A DNA stretch of 27,500 bases from Chrysomallon squamiferum (lineage: Eukaryota > Mollusca > Gastropoda > Neomphalida > Peltospiridae). The notes under the pieces are model-generated. The model worked only from the letters and a program-made list of their open reading frames with translations, was not told the origin of the DNA and did not search any database. Positions within the stretch are counted from its first letter, which is position 1. Every line of letters starts with the position of its first letter. The stretch covers positions 21,302,822-21,330,321 of the forward strand of contig CM022671.1 of assembly GCA_012295275.1 (NCBI GenBank), in the 5' to 3' direction. A program made the translations under genes and the position numbers. This document shows positions 20,428 to 27,500 of the stretch, one piece after another.

Positions 20428-20553
20428 TCAGGTCCTTTTTCCGTATTTCTCTGACATCAGAACATTTCCGTTTTCGCCTTCCGGTTCAACTCTCTGCTTC
20501 GTAAACAGATTTTTGCTTGGTGCCTTTGGCTTGGATGCACCGCTCCGTTTGTC
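20428..20553 (-). CDS. NOS: NOS-A terminal coding exon
   Basis: The acceptor CCATTACAG| leads into 41 codons and a TGA at 20430-20428. The sequence is very basic and Ser/Pro-rich (starts [15 protein letters not shown], ends [11 protein letters not shown]). It is poorly conserved across NOS proteins, so the call rests on phase, splice signals and position. It completes a tail of about 86 residues after HEDIFGV. In vertebrate constitutive NOS the equivalent tail restrains electron flow; the same role here is inferred. Confidence 0.85.
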   Translation of the reverse strand, partial: DKRSGASKPKAPSKNLFTKQRVEPEGENGNVLMSEKYGKRT

Positions 20554-21489
20554 CTGTAATGGAAAGAATTAAAATTTTAAAATGGTTTGGCAATTAAATA
20601 TAAATATACAACATTACTGATAAATGCAACCTCTTACAAACACAGACGTCCATACATACATAGATACATATATGTATATCAAAGATATAGACACACACAC
20701 ACAGGGACACAAACACACACAGACGCATACACTCACTAACAACACTTATATATATTTCTTTAAAATTGTGTTACTTCGTAATAATCATGGTTGTGACAAA
20801 AAAAAAAACAATAGTGACTCATATATCTTAATGTTAAAGGTTCAGCAATGCTATGAAATGCTTTAAAATATGCCTTTGGTTGTAAGAACAAACAATTAAG
20901 CAGTACGGACACAGCACTAACATAGACTATCAAGGATTTTCTGACCGTCCTTTCTACGAAATGACGTCACAATAGCATAAACAATATGACGTATTTTTTA
21001 CGTCATAATTAATTATTAACAAAGATTGACCTTAATAAATATGAAAATAAGGTAACTTAGAAGCCAGCTCTAGACTGCCTGTAAATATCTTCGTAGACTG
21101 TCTGTAAATATCTTCGTAGGTATTTTAAGATCTGATAATACTTACTGCTATGCGTATCGTTGCTGCGACTGTTTTGACCGCGTCTGGCTTGGCCGCTTTG
21201 CCTGTGGAATTGATGTACTGCATGGCTCTGCGAGACTGGTCCATCGCCTGCTCCGTCTTCTGAAAGTTCCTCTGAATGCTCACTCCGAAAATGTCCTCAT
21301 GGAAACGATTAGCATCCTGCGTTTTAAAACAGTCAGTGATAACTACGTTTGTGATCGGGTATTGTTGTACAGATGTTCAAGTATGAATATTTGGAAATGA
21401 ACATTATTTAATTTTATGTGTGTATATATATATATATATATTTTATTATTATTATTATTGTTATAATTTTTTTTTTATTAATTTCTAAA

Positions 21490-21526
<37 letters not shown>

Positions 21527-22722
21527 ATTAAAATCATATATATATATATATATATTTTGATTATTTTATTATTATTATTATTTTTTTTTTTTTTTTTTTT
21601 ATCTTCAGTGATGTTGTTACTGTGCTATTTATTACTGGATTGTTGTTTTTTGTGTGTTTTCGTTTTCTTCTTTCTTTCTTTCTTTCTTTCTTGGATTACT
21701 TTGAGCCGTTTGTTACTTATTTCTGTTTACTGCCTGATGATTTAAATGATAAGAAAAATAATGAAAATGATGTTGTTTATTATTTTTATTCTTCTTGTTA
21801 CTATACTTTGTTTCTTGCGTTTCCTATTGTTTAGTTCCATTATTATTATTACTGTTACTTACTTTTATACATATACAACTTTTTCTTCTTCATCTTATTA
21901 TGAAAACAAGGTACAGGGAGTTTCGCTGCTTGATAATATTTTTTAAAAAGTAGATAATATAATAACATACTCTAAGTTTTAAGATGAATTTCTTTGCACC
22001 GTCGGCCGACATGTTGCCTTCTTTCTGAAGAATCTTCTCCAACGTCGTGGTTACATCCGAAGCCATAGCGACGTCACCGCAGACGTAAAAATGACCTCCG
22101 TTTTTCACAATGATGTTGAATACGTCACTGGCATTTCGTAGAAGCATATCTTGTACATAAACCTGTTAAAATAAACAGCGGAATAAATATAGTTATTTAC
22201 AGATATACAAAATAGATGAGCTTGTACATACACATAAAAAATAAGAGCTTATAGTTATATACAAACACATTAAAATAAATAGCGCAAATAAACAAATAGT
22301 TACATACAATATAAAAAGATATACAAATAAAAGAGCTTGTACATAAACACGTTAAAATAAATAGCGCATAAATATAGTTACATACAGATACAAACAAATA
22401 AAAGAGACTGGAAACATGCAGATACAAATAAAAGAGACTGGAAATAAACACATTAAAATGAATAGTGCACAGATATTTTTATATACAAACATACAAAAAA
22501 TATATCAAATCTGTGTATAAAAATAATGTAAGATAACAAATTTACATCTAATATAGTGTAATCTATGCACATCCACACAATACAACAGAAACTGAAAAAA
22601 ATATAAAATAAAAACAGCAATAGAGATTTCTAATGATCTACCAGTTATTAATAGTTCATCCAATACCTATTAATTTTGTTACTAAGGCTCTGGGAAATAT
22701 TATTACAATTATTACATTATTA

Positions 22723-22810
<88 letters not shown>

Positions 22811-24099
22811 AAACAGAGATATACAGTCAAAGAAAACACAAATAAATACACAAATCTGCAGAAAACCAAAGTACAGATAGGACAAACTATCGATTTCACA
22901 GTAAAAAAAAAAAAAACTAAAAAACATTTCTAACACGGTGATTATTAATGAAATGATGTATGAGATTTTGTTTTCAGATTTTATTAGAAACAGTGTGTTT
23001 GAAAGTAACACACACACAAATAGACTATATTTCAATATTTCTTTAGCAAATGTTCATAAGAAATATGAGTTTTAATTATACACTGTGAAAATCCATTAGT
23101 GTAGATTATAAATACAAAGTGATATTATTTTGATAATTTATTTCTTAGAATAGCTGAGCTAAATATTGTACCTGTATTTGTATGATAACGTACTTATGAG
23201 TCTGTGTTTGATTGTCTGTAGGTAAAAATGTTTGCATTTGTATAAGTGTGCTTTTTTTTCTGGATGTATGCTTAAACGTTCTAATGGACAGAAAAATTTA
23301 AAAATAAAATAATCGATGGATCTATAGTAATGATTACATTGCAATGATGACATAGAAGTGATTAGGTTTATTTGAATGAATGTATGAACGTAACAGATCG
23401 ATTTCTAAATAATAATCTCTGCACATTTAGTTTTAATGGATGTTGAGTGTAAATTTTTAATTATTAGCAGAGCTTCATAAATCCTTTTATACTGGTAATT
23501 ATGAAGAGTGTGTAAGACCTGCATACCCTTTGACTAAGACTCTGTCGTTGAACTTAATCTTTGATGATAACAAACAAAAACAAAAAAAATTCTTCATTTT
23601 GTATATTTGTAAGAGATGGTTTTAACAATTTCCACAAATAACAGAGTATATAATCATGATTTAGGTTCACAAAGATTCCTGGCGTAATACATATTTTCCA
23701 TTGTCTACTGATGTTAGCGAGTGTACTCGGGAATGGAAAATAATTCTCTGCAGACTGAGCATATAATGGTAATTTTATAACGATTTACTCAGTCTATCAA
23801 TTTTTTATGTTTTCATTTTGTGGTTTTTGTTGTTTTTTTTGTTGTTGTTGTTTTAAATGAGCTATTTCTATAAATAACTATAGGCTGGGTTATAAAAATA
23901 ATAATAATAATAAAATAAAATTTTAAATACAGTTATGTTAATGAAAAATGGGCGGACCTAGTCGATAAAAAATTCCCCAGTCTCGGTCCATTTAATACAA
24001 CAGGGGTGGTCAAACCGTGGCACGTGCGATTCCTTGATACGTAATATCCGGTTCTTGGAAATACAGAGGCAGAACTCAGTTTTTTTTTCCTTTTATTAT

Positions 24100-24134
<35 letters not shown>

Positions 24135-26336
24135 ATGACTAATAATATAAAAGTAAAACAGACATTTTTGCAGCTCTCGTACATATAACCACATTACATG
24201 CATTTCCTGCATTAAGCAAAAATCTGGTCACCCCGTTATAACATCAGTTCTTCTACATGCATTTACTCTCGTACGGCCATCGCATTGCCCGTGTTTGTTA
24301 TTACAAATTAACTGTTCAGGTCTTTAGTCCAGTAATTACATTTCTTATTTGTTTTTACTTACAGTACATACAAACATCTTACCTTCGGCATTCCTTGCTG
24401 TCTTGAGAAGGCCACGTAGTAGTCTGTCAGAACTCCCTCGGCTTTCATCTGCTGCAATTCTTTCTCGAAGATGAAATCTTCGGCTGGTTTGCGACATCCG
24501 TAGTAAAGCTTCAACTCACCCCAGCCTTTCCTTTCTTCGTCTGTAAAACACGTGGATTATTAACAAAACGTCTAACGAGTTTTAAACCTTCACCGGTTAA
24601 AGAATGTCTCATTACTGTGGTGATGACATCTTGTTAATTCTGTCTATTTCTTCTTCTTTTTTTAACTGATATGTGTTAATTATATATAAATTGACACATA
24701 TTAATAAAATATCTAATTATTTTTAAATTAACAGGAGTTCAGAAATATTTAATGATTCTTAAACTGATGTTTATTTCGGTGTATATCGTTTTGTTTGATG
24801 CTGAACTTTCATATCGAAGTGTTATTATGGTTGCTGTGGGTTTTCTTTTACCGATGTATACTACTAAAATACACAGTTTAATATTCTACCAAACTGTAGG
24901 ATGATGAATAACTGGTAATCCTGTAATAGTTTTCAGATCTAACTTTCCACTAAAGAATTTTGTTTATAAAAATAACCTCCAACAGATAACCAACTTAGTC
25001 AGTGGCTGGAACGGGAGAAAAGTCTAATCAGGAAAATGAACCATGTGACTTATCGGCGTCAGGCCAAGGTTCTATGACCAGGGCGCCACAACACATAACA
25101 TATACTATATATAATAACTGTATGATCTAAAGTTAGACTACCTAAAAGTTTTCTATTTAAATAATAATAACAATAATAATAATAAATAAATAAATAAATA
25201 AATAAAAACAACTATTTAAAAGAAAACACCTTTCTTAATATTACAGCCATAAAATTTAATTAATTAACTTATATAATTAAAATAATAAATAAAATTCTAT
25301 TAATTTCACTTTTAAAATTACATTTTTTAATTAATAACCATATAATTAATTTCTTGGTGCACATGTCTAGAGAAAAATAACACCACATACTACATATCAA
25401 TAATGGGAGCCAAATTAAATTCTAAAATACGTAATTAAAAAAAGCGTTCAGAGGTTAATGTTAACATTAACAGAGACAACTTAATAATAACTAACATAAT
25501 GAGCTTTAAAAAATTAAATCAAATTTTAAAAAATATATTAAAGATATCATTAAAACAGTAAATTGTGTAAAATCAATAAGAGCCCCCTACGGACTGATTC
25601 TTATTATGATATGACAATGATAAAGTAAAATAAAATATTACTTTTTTATTCTTCTTTTTTTTTATAAATTAGACGTTAACAAGAATTTAGAAATATGGGG
25701 AGACGCCATAATTTATTTATAATAATAGTAATTAATATTATTATTATAATAATTATAATCTATTTAACTGTATATCTGTCTGTCCGTGTGTCCATCTATC
25801 CATCCATTAATTTATATAATCTATGCAATCTAATTAGAAACTACTTATTTACTCTCTGTCTTTCTCCCTCCTTACCTATACCTACCTACCTATCTATCCA
25901 TCTATCTAGCTATCTAGCTAGCTATCTATTCTGCTTTTTTATTTTGCATATGTATAAAACTCGTTGAAAATTAGCTGTTATCTGCACAGAATTAAACAGT
26001 GGAAACTCAATATATAAATTTTAAAACATTAAAATTAATCCAAAAAAAAAAAAAATGAGAATGAAAACCTACTCGAAGGAACTGAATGCATTTCCATGTC
26101 GATTTTTCTTTGCTGCCAGAAGCTTCTGAAAGGAGCTATTCCTGTCCCAGGTCCCACCAGAAGAATCGGCACAGTCATGTCCTCTGGCATTCTAAACGTT
26201 GGAGCTCTAAAATGAAGAATTAACAAGATAATTAATTCATTGACTGTATTACAAATGATACATGTAAATAATAATGGTTTAGGAAAACATAGTACATATT
26301 TGATATTGTTGTGGAAACTAGTCGTAGTAATATTAT

Positions 26337-26393
<57 letters not shown>

Positions 26394-26978
26394 TAGTTAT
26401 AGTAGTAATAATAACTATAGTAATAGTAACAGTAGTAATAATAGTTGTTGTTCTGATATAATTTTGTTTTTATAGTAGTGGTATCAGCAGCAGCAGTAAT
26501 AGGTAGTGGTAGTAGTAGTAGTATCAGTAGTAGTACTAGCAGCAGTATTTTATTATAGTAATGGTTACTAGTGGTAATAGTTTAGTACGGGATAGCATAA
26601 ACAGTTATAATTTTAGTTGTAATAGTGGTAATAATGAAGCTGTTTTTCAGATGATGTATGTAAAGCTGTGTATTGATCCTGCACAGACAGAGAATCCAGC
26701 AAGATGTACAAATAGTTCAATACGAATGTTACGTACGCTCTCACAGTACATGGAACCATTTCTCCAATCTCACAGCGATTGAGCCAGCCAGAACAAACCC
26801 CTTCGTGTATAGGACCAGCACCGTCTGTAGAGACAGTGTTTTAAAAAGTAAAGTAAAGTAAATAAAAAGTGAAAGTAGGGTCAACAGCGCCTGGTTCAAA
26901 TGTAAGAAAAAATAATAATAAGTAAGAAAAATAATAAGTAAAAAATAAATAATAATAAAAAATAAACCAATAAATAAA

Positions 26979-27041
<63 letters not shown>

Positions 27042-27500
27042 TAATAAATAATTTTAAATAATAATAATAACAACAACATCATCAACAACAACAAAAAACA
27101 ACAACAACAGTAATAACAATAAAGAGATTATACAAAAATGTAAATAAATACGAGTAAACTGACGGTCGAATTAACAAGAGTATAATAAAAATACACAACA
27201 TATTCATTTGTTCCGTTTCGCTAACTGAACGGCATTATACATTAGATATGGGTTTCATTTGGTCTGAAAACAAATTTCGTGCTAGGGTAATAAATAACTT
27301 TCTATATATCATATTTCGTTGTTGTTTTTTAACCCAGTTCTTAATGGGGAAAAAAGCCTTACCAAAAACATTTATTTATTTATTTATTTGTTTGTTTATT
27401 TGTTTATTTCGGTTGTGCCTCACGTTACCTTGTGTTCTGTAACGAACGATCGCTACGGTGGCGTGGATTTGATCCGGCGTTATCAACGGAGACGAGCTGA
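20428..27500 (-). CDS. NOS: Nitric oxide synthase A, C-terminal reductase half (7 exons, 5' end outside window)
   Basis: NOS makes NO and citrulline from arginine; its reductase half passes electrons from NADPH through FAD and FMN to the oxygenase haem. Exons, in transcription order, are 27500(partial)-27429, 26824-26737, 26206-26073, 24540-24383, 22162-21971, 21316-21146 and 20553-20428. All junctions keep one open frame, with GT donors and AG acceptors throughout. Visible family motifs include [64 protein letters not shown] and NRFHEDIFG. These are the ferredoxin-reductase-like FAD/NADPH elements and the NOS C-terminus. The FMN domain, calmodulin site and oxygenase domain must lie beyond base 27500. 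About 86 residues follow HEDIFGV, longer than the roughly 20-35 I recall for vertebrate NOS. No disabling change is seen. The assignment to NOS rather than another diflavin reductase rests on [16 protein letters not shown] plus the NOS-type C-terminus. Confidence 0.95.
20962..21007. promoter_or_regulatory. CRE site plus CRE-bearing hairpin in last NOS-A intron
   Basis: A perfect palindromic CRE (TGACGTCA) lies at 20962-20969. A 9-bp perfect inverted repeat follows at 20985-20993 and 20999-21007 (TATGACGTA, five T, TACGTCATA), which holds two more TGACGTA sites. Three CREB/ATF-type sites within 46 bp is dense for this AT-rich DNA. Function is inferred. Confidence 0.4.
21071..21116. repeat. 23-bp tandem duplication beside a NOS-A donor
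   Basis: Two copies of TAGACTG(C/T)CTGTAAATATCTTCG (21071-21093 and 21094-21116) differ at one position. They lie in the last intron, about 30 bp past the exon donor. This is probably a recent local duplication. Confidence 0.85.
21146..21316 (-). CDS. NOS: NOS-A exon, HEDIFG and start of C-terminal tail
   Basis: Fifty-seven codons, phase 0 to phase 0. It starts [14 protein letters not shown], the motif that ends the catalytic part of NOS. An extended Lys/Ala-rich helix-like tail follows ([16 protein letters not shown], later [15 protein letters not shown]). The acceptor is AAAACGCAG| and the donor GCA|GTAAGT is strong. Reading through the donor would give a stop after a few residues, so intron retention would shorten the tail. 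Confidence 0.93.
21971..22162 (-). CDS. NOS: NOS-A exon, YVCGD NADPH-binding segment
   Basis: This 192 bp exon (64 codons, phase 0 to phase 0) begins [20 protein letters not shown] and contains [14 protein letters not shown]. That is the conserved diflavin-reductase YVCGD motif before the NADPH 2'-phosphate region. It ends with KKFILKLR at donor AGA|GTATGT. Its acceptor TTTTAACAG| sits at the edge of a tandem repeat array (see findings). Confidence 0.95.
22150..22480. repeat. Degenerate tandem repeat derived from a NOS-A splice acceptor
   Basis: Imperfect units carry TTAAAATAAA(C/T)AGCG-type cores at 22166, 22270, 22352 and 22453. Several are preceded by CTTGTACATAAAC. The first core is the real acceptor and first codons of the exon ending at 22162. 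In the other copies the minus-strand acceptor AG is lost (AACAGG becomes AACGTG or AATGTG), so they should not act as splice sites. Confidence 0.7.
22163..24382. other. NOS-A intron, mostly repeats
   Basis: This intron separates the YYGCRKP and YVCGD exons. It holds the acceptor-derived tandem repeat, a (TTA)n tract at 22720-22808 and a hAT-like MITE remnant at 24001-24236. Between about 22810 and 23930 I see AT-rich unique sequence with no supported gene. Confidence 0.8.
24001..24236. mobile_element. hAT-like MITE remnant
   Basis: The left end, CAGGGGTGGTCAAACCGTGG, closely matches the CAGGGGTGG(C/T)CAAAC terminus common in hAT-family elements. A decayed inverted counterpart, CTGGTCACCCC, ends near 24235. 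The flanking octamers (taatacaa and tataacat) agree at 5 of 8 positions, consistent with an old 8-bp target duplication. There is no transposase; an internal poly-T expansion sits at 24112-24132. Confidence 0.5.
24383..24540 (-). CDS. NOS: NOS-A exon, YYGCRKP segment
   Basis: The acceptor TTTTACAG| and donor CCGAAG|GTAAGA bound 158 bp. It encodes [19 protein letters not shown], then [17 protein letters not shown] and the [10 protein letters not shown] strand. These correspond to the conserved FGCR and AFSR NADPH-binding elements of NOS and P450 reductase. Phase 0 at the 3' end joins VYVQDM in the next exon. Confidence 0.95.
24541..26072. other. NOS-A intron with no second gene seen
   Basis: This is AT-rich sequence with (AAT)n and (AAAT)n tracts near 25163-25206 and TATC/TAGC-type repeats near 25780-25928. 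A more GC-balanced block at about 24980-25100 stands out but matches nothing I recognise. No ORF here resembles a conserved protein. Confidence 0.7.
26073..26206 (-). CDS. NOS: NOS-A exon, NADPH-binding [16 protein letters not shown]
   Basis: The exon opens with [18 protein letters not shown] and contains [16 protein letters not shown], a signature of the NOS/P450-reductase NADPH-binding subdomain. The acceptor is CATTTTAG|. The donor TCGA|GTAGGT at 26072 is chosen because only it leaves one base, which the next exon (starting AC) needs. The GTTTTC a few bases downstream would break the frame. Confidence 0.94.
26336..26391. repeat. (GTA)n microsatellite in NOS-A intron
   Basis: About 18 uninterrupted GTA units, with degenerate GTA/GCA copies continuing to about 26550. 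The array fills most of the intron between the exons at 26206 and 26737. Confidence 0.95.
26737..26824 (-). CDS. NOS: NOS-A exon, [13 protein letters not shown] segment
   Basis: The acceptor CTCTACAG| and donor GAGAGC|GTACGT bound 88 bp. Phase 1 in and phase 2 out fit both neighbours. It encodes [18 protein letters not shown], then [12 protein letters not shown]. The usual NOS HHGVCS is HEGVCS here. This is the FAD/NADPH-domain segment just before the pyrophosphate-binding loop. Confidence 0.92.
26979..27041. repeat. (AAT)n microsatellite in NOS-A intron
   Basis: About 20 AAT units inside the intron 26825-27428. The rest of that intron is also low complexity: AATA and CAA runs, and (TTTA/TTTG)n at 27371-27409. 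No coding sequence is seen. Confidence 0.95.
27429..27500 (-). CDS. NOS: NOS-A exon (partial, cut by window edge)
   Basis: The visible residues end ...[23 protein letters not shown] plus one base of the next codon. This matches the NOS stretch after the YSISSS FAD-binding motif. The donor is CAAG|GTAACG at 27428. The exon extends past the window edge, so its acceptor is not seen. Confidence 0.9.

Noticed and set aside
22633-23035. Poly-Leu, poly-Tyr and poly-Ile ORFs on both strands.
   Set aside because: All are translations of the (TTA)n microsatellite.
26066-26070. Alternative donor GTTTTC for the [16 protein letters not shown] exon.
   Set aside because: It leaves two bases where the next exon needs one; GTAGGT at 26072 fits the phase.
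26870-26910. CCTGGTTCAAAT resembling a tRNA/SINE box B.
   Set aside because: I saw no matching box A at the right spacing or cloverleaf, so it is probably chance.
1-27500. A circularly permuted single NOS gene.
   Set aside because: Not required: both chains are intact, one has a proper stop and the other a plausible start, so two genes or a misassembly explain the order more simply.

Overview
This is an AT-rich eukaryotic, very probably animal, window. It holds short exons with GT/AG introns and is crowded with microsatellites, minisatellites and decayed transposons. The genes are two partial nitric oxide synthase (NOS) genes and one peptide-type class A GPCR. That content and the repeat load suggest a lophotrochozoan, most likely a mollusc and possibly a cephalopod. 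The taxon is inferred; the sequence does not prove it.

All recognisable genes lie on the minus strand, so transcription runs from high to low coordinates. (1) From 27500 to 20428 are the last seven coding exons of a first NOS gene (NOS-A): the FAD/NADPH half of the reductase domain and a long basic C-terminal tail, ending at a normal stop. The 5' part lies beyond base 27500. (2) From 15734 to 11122 is a two-exon GPCR gene. A small 5' exon supplies the start codon, and a large exon carries seven membrane segments with a single-base frameshift inside TM7. A 3.2 kb intron between them contains a ~34 bp satellite array. (3) From 4219 to 469 are six coding exons of a second NOS gene (NOS-B): the start of the oxygenase domain, the zinc-cysteine motif, the haem-thiolate loop and part of the substrate/pterin region. 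The gene continues beyond base 1. A possible upstream 5' exon and promoter sit near 8.75-8.93 kb.

The order is the key point. The C-terminal half of NOS lies upstream of the N-terminal half on the same strand, so the two parts cannot be one colinear gene. The simplest reading is a head-to-tail NOS pair with a GPCR gene between; a scaffold misjoin is the main alternative. In every exon chain the reading phases join correctly, so both NOS fragments look functional.

The rest is repeats and relics: long (TTA)n, (TC)n, (AC)n, (TATC)n and (TATAA)n tracts, three minisatellites, a ~200 bp dispersed repeat in two direct copies around a decayed LINE reverse transcriptase, and a hAT-like MITE remnant. 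Several CRE-type sites (TGACGTCA) occur near or inside the genes. I found no tRNA, rRNA, CRISPR or bacterial features.
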